Below are positions 1 through 7,284 of a stretch of 17,119 nt of DNA, in pieces (position 1 is the stretch's first letter; each line of letters begins with the position of its first letter). The position numbers and the translations under genes were made by a program. The notes below the pieces were generated by a model, which had not been told where the DNA came from, made no database searches, and saw only the letters and a list, made by a program, of their open reading frames with translations. The DNA comes from Gammaproteobacteria bacterium (GTDB taxonomy: Bacteria; Pseudomonadota; Gammaproteobacteria; Pseudomonadales; Pseudohongiellaceae), in assembly GCA_003514305.1 (NCBI GenBank), contig DORE01000039.1, positions 1 through 17,119 on the forward strand, written 5' to 3'.

Positions 1-1
1 A

Positions 2-658
2 TGCCAGCTGGATGATCCTATTTTCCGGCCTCGAGGTTATCATTGCTTCTACTTTGATGCTGAGAAAAAGGGCTACAGTGGCACGGCGCTCTTTACTAGG
101 GAAAAGCCGCTCAAGATACTCAGGGGTACTGGATTTCCTGTAGCGGATAACGAGGGCCGGTACCTTCAGGCGGATTTTCAGGGACTAAGCGTCGCGTCGC
201 TTTACCTGCCTTCAGGCTCTTCTAACCCTGAACGACAGGAGCGGAAGCTAGCCTTCATGGAACATTTTGAAGATCATATGCGCAGGTTGCGCCGAAAGCG
301 GCGTGAATACATTATTTGCGCCGACTGGAACATTTGTCACAGACAAATCGACCTCAGGAACTGGCGGTCGAATCAGAAAAATTCGGGTTTTCTTCCGGAG
401 GAGCGGGCGTGGTTGGACACCCTTTACAACGAAGTAGGCTGGAGTGATGCGTTTAGATTAGTTAATCAAGAGTCGGATCAATACTCTTGGTGGTCAAACC
501 GCGGCCAAGCTCGTGTTAAGAATGTTGGTTGGCGCCTAGATTATCAACTAGTCACTCCGGGCTTGCGTTCCTCAGTTTTGGGTGCTGAAATTTACACCGC
601 ACGAAACTTCTCGGATCATGCCCCGGTAATCATTGATTATGCTGATGCTGCAACATAG
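2..658 (+). CDS. xthA: Exodeoxyribonuclease III (AP endonuclease family), 5' truncated by window edge
   Basis: The frame is open from base 2 to the TAG at 656-658 (218 residues). The family is usually about 255 residues, so some 40 N-terminal residues lie outside the window. Enzymes of the exonuclease/endonuclease/phosphatase fold cut DNA 5' of abasic sites and remove 3' blocking groups in base excision repair, using a divalent metal. Visible family marks are the GYSGTALFTR stretch near the start, the central ADWNICH segment (the D-x-N pair), GWRLDYQLV, and the C-terminal FSDHAPVIIDY, whose SDH carries the catalytic Asp-His. Length and motifs fit the ExoA/XthA group. The next gene starts 19 bases after the stop on the same strand. 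I cannot see the promoter or start. The family call is firm; the choice between xthA and exoA as symbol is convention. Confidence 0.9.
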   Translation, partial: CQLDDPIFRPRGYHCFYFDAEKKGYSGTALFTREKPLKILRGTGFPVADNEGRYLQADFQGLSVASLYLPSGSSNPERQERKLAFMEHFEDHMRRLRRKRREYIICADWNICHRQIDLRNWRSNQKNSGFLPEERAWLDTLYNEVGWSDAFRLVNQESDQYSWWSNRGQARVKNVGWRLDYQLVTPGLRSSVLGAEIYTARNFSDHAPVIIDYADAAT

Positions 659-677
659 CGAGTATAGAAACTATTTT

Positions 678-1259
678 ATGAAACGAATTGCGCTAGCCTG
701 TCTGGCTTTTTTGTCAATATCTGTTAACGCGCAGCCGCTGGTGGCTGTCATTGAGACTGAGCGGGGCGTCATGAAAGCCGAGTTGAACGATCGTGCTGCT
801 CCCACCACCGTGGCAAATTTCGTGAACCTCGCCCTGCGAGGCTTTTACGATGGGTTGAGTTTTCATAGGGTAGAGCGCAATTTCATGGCTCAGGGTGGAG
901 ATCCAAGAGCGGATGGAACAGGAGGGCCAGGTTACCAGTTTGCGGGCGAGTTGCTTTTAAAGCACAACAGACAGGGCGTACTCTCCATGGCGAATTCAGG
1001 TCCTGGTACCGACGGAAGTCAGTTCTTTATCACTCACTTGGCTACCCCGCATCTCGATGGAAAGCACTCAGTTTTCGGGCGGGTCATTGATGGACTCCAA
1101 ACTGTTCTCCAAATTCGACGTCGAGATAAAATTCAAAGCATCACTATTGAAGGGGATCCCACTGAATTGTTTAGGCGTCGCGAACGGCAGCTTGTCGAAT
1201 GGAATGCAGTGCTTGATCAGCGATTCCCCGAACTAAGAGCTGCTTTTTTGCCTCGGTGA
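678..1259 (+). CDS. Cyclophilin-type peptidyl-prolyl cis-trans isomerase, exported
   Basis: A 193-residue protein that probably catalyses cis-trans isomerisation of Xaa-Pro bonds during folding in the periplasm. The ATG at 678 is preferred over the in-frame ATG at 633, which lies inside the exonuclease gene, because it opens directly with a signal peptide: MKR, a hydrophobic stretch, then an SVNA-QP cleavage site near residue 18. The cyclophilin core follows: SFHRVERNFMAQGGDP with the catalytic Arg at residue 64, then GVLSMANSGPGTDGSQFFIT, and HLDGKHSVFGRV. The position matching the cyclosporin-binding Trp of eukaryotic cyclophilins is His here, as is common in bacterial members. After the core there is an Arg-rich C-terminal extension of roughly 35 residues with unclear role. 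No strong Shine-Dalgarno sequence precedes the start, so coupling with the upstream gene is possible. Confidence 0.88.
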   Translation: MKRIALACLAFLSISVNAQPLVAVIETERGVMKAELNDRAAPTTVANFVNLALRGFYDGLSFHRVERNFMAQGGDPRADGTGGPGYQFAGELLLKHNRQGVLSMANSGPGTDGSQFFITHLATPHLDGKHSVFGRVIDGLQTVLQIRRRDKIQSITIEGDPTELFRRRERQLVEWNAVLDQRFPELRAAFLPR

Positions 1260-1337
1260 ATATCGATCGTATTCGACCGTCTGGAATATGTTTTACCGCC
1301 GCTAAGGTTCTAACAGGAGATGGTTAGGCGCAAGCAC

Positions 1338-1952
1338 TTACAGTTTTGAAGTGGATTTCTGCGTTTTGTCTCCGTCGGCTTCGTTGGGTTCAATATACTT
1401 TGCGAGCAGGGGCATCTGGCCTAATATGAAAATAAACGTCAAAATAAAATTACCGAACACTTTGAATTGAATCCACAGTGCTTCTTGCAGACCATACGCC
1501 ACGGCTAAATTTATAGCGCCAAGTGCGAGAAAAAAGCACACATAGAGCAGGTTAAGTCTGATCCAAAGTTCCCGTGGCGCAATGATTGTATGGCCCATTA
1601 AGTGCTCGACTGCTGGTTTTTCACCGATGTAGCGAGACACAATAAAGATCAGTGCGAAAACCCAGTTCACTATCGGGGCTTTCCATTTAAGAAAGTTAGT
1701 ATCACGAAAAATAATGGTTGGGATTGTAAAAATCACGATCGCCGCTAGGGTAATCCATTGGAATTTGTCCAGCCGTTTCTGAGCAATGAACAAGCCGCCG
1801 TAAACGAAGACCGAAGTCACAAATAAAAACTCCGCCGCACTAAAAATGCCACCAATGCTGTGCTGATATTCACCAAATGTGACGTTCCTCTCGTCCATCA
1901 TGTAAACTGAAAAGAAGACTAACAGCGGAATGTAATCAATAAATTGTTTCAT
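1338..1952 (-). CDS. yciB: Inner-membrane septation/envelope protein YciB (IspZ family)
   Basis: A 204-residue polytopic membrane protein that opens MKQFIDYIPLLVFFSVYMMD, close to the E. coli YciB N-terminus (MKQFLDFLPLVVFF). Five or so hydrophobic segments are separated by short polar loops. The family landmarks FLKWKAPIV, the GEKPAVEHLMG loop, LWIRLNLLYVCFF and WIQFKVFGN are all present. YciB is tied to cell-envelope integrity and septal peptidoglycan synthesis; its biochemical activity is not settled. Its roughly 20 polar C-terminal residues (EPNEADGDKTQKS) make it somewhat longer than the E. coli protein. It is divergent from yciO, as in many gammaproteobacteria, and convergent with the cyclophilin gene, with no clear terminator in between. 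An AGGA lies 9 bases before the ATG, and a plausible sigma-70 promoter lies upstream. Confidence 0.92.
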   Translation of the reverse strand: MKQFIDYIPLLVFFSVYMMDERNVTFGEYQHSIGGIFSAAEFLFVTSVFVYGGLFIAQKRLDKFQWITLAAIVIFTIPTIIFRDTNFLKWKAPIVNWVFALIFIVSRYIGEKPAVEHLMGHTIIAPRELWIRLNLLYVCFFLALGAINLAVAYGLQEALWIQFKVFGNFILTFIFILGQMPLLAKYIEPNEADGDKTQKSTSKL

Positions 1953-1980
1953 GCAGATTTTTCCTAGCTACGAGCGATGA

Positions 1981-2009
1981 ATCATAGTTGATTTGCAAAA
2001 AGGTGTCTG
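1981..2009 (-). promoter_or_regulatory. Candidate sigma-70 promoter for yciB
   Basis: Reading the minus strand, a -35 box CAGACA (2009-2004, four of six consensus bases) is followed after exactly 17 bases by a -10 box TATGAT (1986-1981, five of six). Transcription would begin near 1974, leaving a leader of about 20 bases with AGGA ahead of the yciB ATG. This is pattern matching only. Confidence 0.45.
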
Positions 2010-2023
2010 CTTTTAAGGGACAA

Positions 2024-2029
2024 TATACT
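2024..2029 (+). promoter_or_regulatory. Candidate -10 box for yciO
   Basis: TATACT, five of six consensus bases, lies in the 136-bp gap between divergent yciB and yciO, about 60 bases before the yciO start. No convincing -35 box is found 16-18 bases upstream, so the promoter may be weak or need an activator. Confidence 0.3.
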
Positions 2030-2088
2030 AGACTTGCGTCCTCCCCTATCGGTGTGTTTTGTAATTTTCGGCTGGCGGCTATTCTTCA

Positions 2089-2709
2089 ATGGGCGAATTT
2101 CTTCAGATGCACGCCACGAACCCTGAGTCGCGCTTTATTCAGAGAGTGGCGAGATGCCTCTTGCAAGGTGGTGTGGTGGTTTACCCCACAGATTCAACCT
2201 ATGCATTGGGTTGTCATATCGGCAATAAGTCTGCACTGGATCGTATTCGCCATATTCGCCGCTTGGACAACAGACATCATTTCACCCTTGTTTGTCGTGA
2301 TTTATCTTCACTAGCGATCTACTCGCAGGTAAATAACAGCGCGTACAGGATTCTTAAGGCGCACACGCCGGGGCCCTACACGTTTGTACTCAAAGCGTCC
2401 GCGGAGGTCCCGCGACGCTTGAAGCAATCGAAGCGCAATACCATAGGGCTCCGTATTCCTGAAAATGCTATCGCTCAAGCTATTCTGGAGCAAACTGGCG
2501 AGCCCATTATGAGTACTAGTCTGATTCTGCCGGATGAATCTGATGCATTGGCAGACCCTTTCGAGATGAGACTTAAGTTGGGCAAGACGGTTGACATGAT
2601 CATTGATGGTGGCGCCTGCTCACTTCAGCCGACAACGCTAATTGACTTAGTAAATGGAGTGCCAGAGGTACTGCGACTTGGCAAGGGTGACCCCAAGCCG
2701 TTTCAATAG
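2089..2709 (+). CDS. yciO: YciO, Sua5/YrdC-family protein (threonylcarbamoyl-AMP synthase-like)
   Basis: A 206-residue protein, the same length as E. coli YciO and aligning with it from the first residue (MGEFLQMHATNPESR versus MSQFFYIHPDNPQQR). The family makes threonylcarbamoyl-AMP for the t6A37 tRNA modification; YciO is a paralogue whose physiological role is less certain than that of TsaC/Sua5. Landmarks are GGVVVYPTDSTYALGC (nucleotide/threonine pocket), RHIRRLDNRHHFTLVCRDLS, TPGPYTFVLKAS, KRNTIGLRIPENAIAQAIL, MSTSLILP and PTTLIDLVNG. A different reading frame overlapping its 5' half (1988-2314) shows no family resemblance and is ignored. Spacing of 125 bases to scpA leaves open whether the two share a transcript. 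Confidence 0.9.
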   Translation: MGEFLQMHATNPESRFIQRVARCLLQGGVVVYPTDSTYALGCHIGNKSALDRIRHIRRLDNRHHFTLVCRDLSSLAIYSQVNNSAYRILKAHTPGPYTFVLKASAEVPRRLKQSKRNTIGLRIPENAIAQAILEQTGEPIMSTSLILPDESDALADPFEMRLKLGKTVDMIIDGGACSLQPTTLIDLVNGVPEVLRLGKGDPKPFQ

Positions 2710-2834
2710 ACATGTGCTTGGAGAAGCTCGTCCAGCAATGTTTCTTAGCGCCTGACAGTCTACCGAATAGTGTAGGCATCTAATCCTCAATTGAAGTAAT
2801 ATGTCGGGACTCCGACTTGCGGTAGACAATTAGA

Positions 2835-3740
2835 TTGACTACGACCGAAACTGAAGCTAGATCAAAGCTCCCTGCACTTGAAGGGCAATCATCATCCCCT
2901 TCAAAATCTAAGTCAGCTGCTTCGGTTAAGGCTGAAGCAACCTTGTCCGTCCCAAGTCCTGAGCAAAAAGAGCTTCCGCTCGCCATAGTTGGCGGTGAGG
3001 CCATGACTGAAGTCCCCAAAGATTTGTATATCCCACCAGATGCGCTGGAGGTCTTCCTTGAAGCTTTTGAAGGTCCGCTGGACTTGTTGCTTTACCTTAT
3101 AAAGCGGCAAAACCTCGATATCCTCGACATCAACGTGTCCGATATCACCGACCAGTATATGTCCTATGTGGATCTTATGCAGTCCAGCCAGTTTGAGCTT
3201 GCAGCGGAATATATGGTGATGGCCGCTATGCTCGCTGAAATTAAGTCTCGGATACTGCTGCCTCGTCAGGCAGCAGAGGAAAAAGAAGATGATGATCCGC
3301 GCATGCAACTTATCAGGCGTTTACAGGAGTATGAGCGCTTTAAACAAGCTGCTGAAGACATCGACGCAATACCTCGGCTAGACAGAGAAATTACGTTGGC
3401 GAGTGCAACACCACCTGACATCGAAAGGGTTACTCCAGATCCCGAAGTCCAGCTTGAAGAGATTCTGCTATGCCTATCGCGCGTGCTGACTCGGGCTGAC
3501 ATGTTTGAGCATCACCACATTCAATTCGAGACCCTGTCGACCCGAGAGAAGATGTCAGAAATTCTGGACAGGGTCTCTGAGCATAAATTCACACCACTGG
3601 TTGCGCTTTTGGTCAAATCGGAAGGTAGGTTGGGCGTTGTTGTGACGTTTCTCGCTGTGATGGAATTGATGAAAGACTCCTTGTTAGAGATCGTACAATC
3701 AGACTCTTTCGGTCCAATCCACATTAAGTCTCGGGGTTAG
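2835..3740 (+). CDS. scpA: Segregation and condensation protein A (ScpA, kleisin)
   Basis: ScpA is the kleisin subunit that bridges SMC heads and binds ScpB in the bacterial condensin used for chromosome organisation and segregation. The core is unmistakable: ALEVFLEAFEGPLDLLLYL, RQNLDILDINVSDIT, the helix LAAEYMVMAAMLAEIKSR, then LLPRQ, an acidic linker, RRLQEYERFKQAAED, and a C-terminal winged-helix region ending ELMKDSLLEIVQSDSFGPIH. The start is uncertain. The frame is open back to a TTG at 2835 (301 residues), giving a 56-residue Ser/Lys/Glu-rich leader before the ATG at 3003 (245 residues). I prefer the upstream start because the segment just before that ATG (LPLAIVGGEAMTEVPKDLYI) resembles residues conserved in relatives as I remember them, but neither start has a strong Shine-Dalgarno. 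scpB begins 21 bases after the stop. Confidence 0.88.
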   Translation: MTTTETEARSKLPALEGQSSSPSKSKSAASVKAEATLSVPSPEQKELPLAIVGGEAMTEVPKDLYIPPDALEVFLEAFEGPLDLLLYLIKRQNLDILDINVSDITDQYMSYVDLMQSSQFELAAEYMVMAAMLAEIKSRILLPRQAAEEKEDDDPRMQLIRRLQEYERFKQAAEDIDAIPRLDREITLASATPPDIERVTPDPEVQLEEILLCLSRVLTRADMFEHHHIQFETLSTREKMSEILDRVSEHKFTPLVALLVKSEGRLGVVVTFLAVMELMKDSLLEIVQSDSFGPIHIKSRG

Positions 3741-3761
3741 AAATTTCCCAAAATTATTCGC

Positions 3762-4661
3762 ATGAGAGACGTCGATAACAAAGTCAAAATGATTATTGAA
3801 GGTTGTCTTCTAGCAGCAGGCAGGCCGCTGACCCTTGATAACATCATTGCGGTTTTTGAAAAAAACGAGCAGCCCGATCGGAATGAGTTGAAGCAGGTGA
3901 TGCAGGCAATTTCTGAGGACTGCAGCGATCGAGGTTTTGAGCTCAAGCAGGTCGCTTCAGGCTACCGATTTCAGGTCAAACAGGACCTCAGCGAGTGGGT
4001 CGCGAAGCTGTGGGATGAGCGGCCTCCGCGTTACACCAGGGCGCTTCTGGAAACACTGGCACTAGTTGCGTATCGCCAGCCAATCACCCGAGGAGATATC
4101 GAAGAGATACGAGGTGTCGCAGTGAGCGGCAACATCATCCGCACTCTTCTGGACAGAGAATGGATTCGGGTCGTTGGACATCGCGATGTTCCTGGCCGGC
4201 CTGCGATGTTCGCGACAACCAGACAGTTTCTGGACTATTTCAATCTTAAAAGTCTGCAAGAGCTGCCGCCGCTCTCTGAAATCAAGGAGCTCTCTCAGTC
4301 CGAACAAGAATTGGATCTAGCAAATGAATTGGCCCAGCAGCGAGTTATAGACCTTCCGGAAGAGGTCATTCATGAGGTCAGTTTCGAAGAGGGAGATACG
4401 CGTGTGCAACTTCTCGCGGAGGAAGAAGCTCTAGAGCTGTCTAAAAAGCCGCTTGATGAGATTCTAATGATGGGAATGCCAGAGAATCTCCTTGATGAAG
4501 AGTTTGACGACGATGCAGATGAGGAGGTGGGTTTTAAACAAGCAACAAAGCATGAAAAACTGCGTGTTGATTCTGATCTGACGTCAAAAGCCGGATCCGA
4601 TGCTGCTATCAGCAACGCGAACAACGGCGGTGAAGATGCACCAGCTGAGGAAGGCGGTTAG
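3762..4661 (+). CDS. scpB: Segregation and condensation protein B (ScpB)
   Basis: A 299-residue ScpB, the tandem winged-helix dimeric partner of the ScpA-SMC condensin. The N-terminal winged helix begins KVKMIIEGCLLAAGRPLTLD. The second carries the family signature ETLALVAYRQPITRGDIEEIRGVAVS (about residues 92-117), then LLDREWIRVVGHRDVPGRPAMFATT and FLDYFNLKSLQELPPL. Beyond about residue 190 comes a long tail, rich in Glu, Asp, Ala and Asn (for example DEEFDDDADEEVGF), which makes the protein about 100 residues longer than compact ScpB homologues; many gammaproteobacterial members have such tails. The ATG at 3762 is used; an in-frame ATG at 3789 would remove the first residues. It directly follows scpA and probably shares its transcript. 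Confidence 0.9.
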   Translation: MRDVDNKVKMIIEGCLLAAGRPLTLDNIIAVFEKNEQPDRNELKQVMQAISEDCSDRGFELKQVASGYRFQVKQDLSEWVAKLWDERPPRYTRALLETLALVAYRQPITRGDIEEIRGVAVSGNIIRTLLDREWIRVVGHRDVPGRPAMFATTRQFLDYFNLKSLQELPPLSEIKELSQSEQELDLANELAQQRVIDLPEEVIHEVSFEEGDTRVQLLAEEEALELSKKPLDEILMMGMPENLLDEEFDDDADEEVGFKQATKHEKLRVDSDLTSKAGSDAAISNANNGGEDAPAEEGG

Positions 4662-4966
4662 CGACTGTTTAGGCGCATGAGTGATTTCGCCGATGAATAC
4701 GATACTAAAACAACAGGGACAACATTCAGAGAACTGAAAAACGCAGCGAGCGTGCTGAGCTTGAAATCGCTGAGGGTCCGTACACACAACAGAATCTAGC
4801 GCCGAACCGAGCACTACGCATTCTGAGGTATCGACACGATCAGGAGCAAAGATCGAGCCAGTTAACGATTCAAGCGGTGTTAGCTCTGTTTAATTGCTTA
4901 AGTATCAGGAAGACAGCACTGGATCTACATTTTTGCGCGCGCAGGAGCGGAGCGGCTCGACTATCT
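4662..4966. other. Gap between scpB and rluB, no confident gene
   Basis: These 305 bases hold no convincing gene. In the scpB frame, after the TAG, an ATG at 4677 opens a 40-codon frame to 4799 (begins MSDFADEYDTK). The rluB frame is open from 4709 onward without a stop, which would give rluB up to 86 extra codons; the only strong-looking start in it is GTG at 4877. The translated upstream stretch is polar and unlike the RluB core. It may be a decayed N-terminal extension of RluB or simply leader RNA. I see no clear promoter or terminator. Confidence 0.4.
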
Positions 4967-5698
4967 ATGAGTGAAAAACTACAAAAAGTGCTCGCGCGGG
5001 CCGGCTTTGGTTCCCGGCGTGAGCTAGAGCGATGGATTGCAGCGGGCAGGGTTAAGGTCAATGGCCAGACAGCCGCGGTCGGTGACCGGGTGGCCAATTC
5101 AGACAGTGTCACTGTTGATGGCAAGCGCCTGGCTCCTCAACAAAAAATACGTGATTCCCGAAGGGTTATCCTATACAACAAGCCCGAGGACGAAATCAGC
5201 ACACGAAAAGACCCGGAAGGACGTCCGACAGTGTTTGACAAACTGCCGCCACTTAAGCATGGCCGCTGGGTATCGATAGGTCGCTTGGACATTAACACCA
5301 GCGGTCTGTTGCTGTTCACTACTGATGGAGAGCTGGCCAATCGATTGGCTCATCCCAGCTCGCAAATTGAAAGAGAATACGCGGTGCGAGTTATGGGAGG
5401 AGTCTCGCCCGAAATGGTTCAGGCTATGCACTCTGGGGTGGTTATAGATGAGCATCTATGCAGATTCACAGACATACAGCACTTTGGCGGAGAGGGAATC
5501 AATCAGTGGTATCACGTTGTGCTGATGGAAGGCCGAAATCGGGAAGTCAGAAAGCTTTGGGAATCGCAGGGGCTGAAGGTGAGCCGCCTCAAGCGGGTAA
5601 GGTTTGGCCCAATTTTCATTCCAAGTTCAGTCAAGCGTGGGCAGTTCCAGGAATTGGCGAAGCCCGAAGTTGAGAAGCTCATGAAAATGGTCGACTAA
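4967..5698 (+). CDS. rluB: 23S rRNA pseudouridine synthase RluB
   Basis: A 243-residue member of the RsuA/RluB/E/F family; RluB converts U2605 of 23S rRNA (E. coli numbering) to pseudouridine. Residues 3-45 form an S4 RNA-binding domain (EKLQKVLARAGFGSRRELER, then GRVKVNGQ). The catalytic motif GRLDINTSGLLLFTTDG places the nucleophilic Asp at residue 108. Further family blocks are RRVILYNKPEDEISTR, SQIEREYAVRV, and GRNREVRKLWESQGLKVSRL near the C-terminus. The ATG at 4967 is chosen because MSEKLQKVLARAG is the usual start of the family; a GTG at 4877 would add 30 atypical residues. Its position behind scpAB matches the scpA-scpB-rluB order in many bacteria. Confidence 0.92.
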   Translation: MSEKLQKVLARAGFGSRRELERWIAAGRVKVNGQTAAVGDRVANSDSVTVDGKRLAPQQKIRDSRRVILYNKPEDEISTRKDPEGRPTVFDKLPPLKHGRWVSIGRLDINTSGLLLFTTDGELANRLAHPSSQIEREYAVRVMGGVSPEMVQAMHSGVVIDEHLCRFTDIQHFGGEGINQWYHVVLMEGRNREVRKLWESQGLKVSRLKRVRFGPIFIPSSVKRGQFQELAKPEVEKLMKMVD

Positions 5699-5793
5699 GC
5701 CCGCAAGGCTTCCCTATCGTCAGCAATCGTAGTGCCTGGTGATAGAAGTCAGTGGGGGTTCTAATCGCACTAGGGCCGATGCGCCATTAACGA

Positions 5794-6573
5794 CTAATTG
5801 TAGATCGTTAGGTTCGCAGCTTCTGGATTGAAATGTCTCGCATCCAGTGCCTGGCCATGGATGTGGGCAGCCTCGGGTCCGAGTAAGTAGAGATAGATGG
5901 GCATCAAACTCTCGGGTGTTGGCTGGGAGTTTGGGTCTTCAGCTGGATAGGCTGCTTGCCGCATAGCGGTCCTTGTCCCGCCAGGATTTAGGCTGTTCAC
6001 TCGAATATTCGATGTCGACCCAAGCTCATCCGCAAGTGTTTGCATGAGCCCCTCCAGCGCAAACTTGGAAACGCCGTAGCCACCCCAGTAAGCGCGACCC
6101 TTTCTTCCAACGCTGGAAGAAATCAAAAGTAGGCGGGCATCTTTAGAGCGTTTAAGTGAAGGCATCGCGGCCTTGGTCAGATAGAAAGCTGAATTCAGAT
6201 TGACCTTTATTAAATTTTCCCAATCAGACTCCGGATAGTACTCAATTGGGCACAGTGTTCCGAGTTGAGCCGCATTATGAACCAGTCCATCAATAACCGG
6301 AAAGTGTTCATTCAAAGATTCCGCGAGACGCGCGTAATCCTCTGCTCCAGCCGTGGCGAAATCCATCGGATGAATCGTCACCTTGCCCGAGGATTCCTCT
6401 TCAATTTCGTCGAACACCTGTTCTAACTTTTCCTGATTGCGGCCTAGGAGAAGTAGGTCAGCACCGTGTTTTGCAAAACAGATGGCGTTAGCTCGGCCAA
6501 TGCCGTCGCTGGCGCCGGTAATCAGAATTTTTTTGCTGGCTAAGTGTTTTGATGAAGGGTGGAACTCGAGCAT
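5794..6573 (-). CDS. yciK: YciK-like short-chain dehydrogenase/reductase
   Basis: A 259-residue classical SDR, cytosolic and NAD(P)-dependent. The nucleotide-binding motif TGASDGIG lies at residues 19-26, NAA at 100-102, the catalytic serine within ISSSVG (151-156), and YGVSK gives Tyr166 and Lys170. The tail TRTAMRQAAYPAEDP, PIYLYLLG and HGQALDAR matches YciK, whose substrate is unknown. LLLGRN after the second strand is typical of this subgroup. It is the last gene of the minus-strand cluster and begins 25 bases after mupP ends; in Pseudomonas the same gene follows mupP. The convergent space with rluB (5699-5793) has no strong terminator. Confidence 0.88.
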   Translation of the reverse strand: MLEFHPSSKHLASKKILITGASDGIGRANAICFAKHGADLLLLGRNQEKLEQVFDEIEEESSGKVTIHPMDFATAGAEDYARLAESLNEHFPVIDGLVHNAAQLGTLCPIEYYPESDWENLIKVNLNSAFYLTKAAMPSLKRSKDARLLLISSSVGRKGRAYWGGYGVSKFALEGLMQTLADELGSTSNIRVNSLNPGGTRTAMRQAAYPAEDPNSQPTPESLMPIYLYLLGPEAAHIHGQALDARHFNPEAANLTIYN

Positions 6574-6598
6574 ATGAGAAGCCCTTGGTTAAGTTCAA

Positions 6599-7282
6599 TC
6601 AGGCGAATTTCAATGTGTTTAACAAAGGCAGCGCCTGTTCGGAAGATCTTAATATGAAGTCTGCGGACCATTCTTCAACTTTCGCATCTGGAGACAGATA
6701 GCCATAAGCGGCAGCAACAGCGATTACATCAGCGTTTTTAGCGGCTTGAATATCGCGAATGTGATCCCCCATATAGACGGTGCGCTCAGTTCCGCAGGAA
6801 AGGCTATCGCAGGCCAAAAAAATGGGTTCGGGGTGTGGTTTTCGCTCAGTGACGTGATCAGGGCAGACTAAAACGCCGCAACGGGAGAGAAGATTCAATT
6901 TTTCCAGAAGCTTGAGCGAATATATCTCTGGCTTGTTTGTAACTATGCCCCAAGGGATGTTGGCTGTCTCCAGTTGCTCTAACAAAGAGAGGATCCCTGG
7001 ATAAGGAGTTGCCTCAGTATTAGCCAATTGCTCGAGATACAGCTCTAACAGACGCTGATTGAGATGGGTAAAGCGATCATCATTTTCCTCGATCTCAAAC
7101 GCGAGCTTTACTAATGCACGGGCACCGTCTGAGACATTGTGTTGAACGCTCACGTCTGTTACAGGCAATCGATTGTTTTCAACAGAGAGTTGTCTCAACA
7201 CAGCAATGAAATCTGCTGCAGTATCTATGAGAGTGCCGTCGAGATCGAAAAGCACGCATTCAACGGACGTGTCCAAACCCAT
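6599..7282 (-). CDS. mupP: HAD-superfamily phosphatase, probable MupP (MurNAc-6-phosphate phosphatase)
   Basis: A 227-residue HAD phosphatase of the phosphoglycolate phosphatase-like group. Motif I is FDLDGTLIDT with the nucleophile Asp13 and acid/base Asp15; motif II is in GIVTNKP; the motif III lysine is in TERKPHPEP; and motif IV is GDHIRDI. Sequence alone cannot tell phosphoglycolate phosphatase (Gph) from MupP. I favour MupP because the gene sits between ubiG and yciK, exactly where Pseudomonas mupP lies; MupP removes phosphate from MurNAc-6-phosphate in the cell-wall recycling route that bypasses de novo UDP-MurNAc synthesis. The frame extends upstream to a TTG at 7309 inside ubiG, but the ATG at 7282, two bases after the ubiG stop, gives the family-typical start and length and suggests translational coupling. 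Confidence 0.8.
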   Translation of the reverse strand: MGLDTSVECVLFDLDGTLIDTAADFIAVLRQLSVENNRLPVTDVSVQHNVSDGARALVKLAFEIEENDDRFTHLNQRLLELYLEQLANTEATPYPGILSLLEQLETANIPWGIVTNKPEIYSLKLLEKLNLLSRCGVLVCPDHVTERKPHPEPIFLACDSLSCGTERTVYMGDHIRDIQAAKNADVIAVAAAYGYLSPDAKVEEWSADFILRSSEQALPLLNTLKFA

Positions 7283-7284
7283 AT

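Noticed and set aside
1988..2314. 108-residue plus-strand frame overlapping yciO
   Set aside because: It overlaps yciO in another frame; the yciO reading matches a known family along its whole length, this one does not.
5697..5711. AAGCC-N5-GGCTT stem just after rluB as a terminator
   Set aside because: Only five base pairs and no T-run after it, so it does not meet the pattern of an intrinsic terminator.
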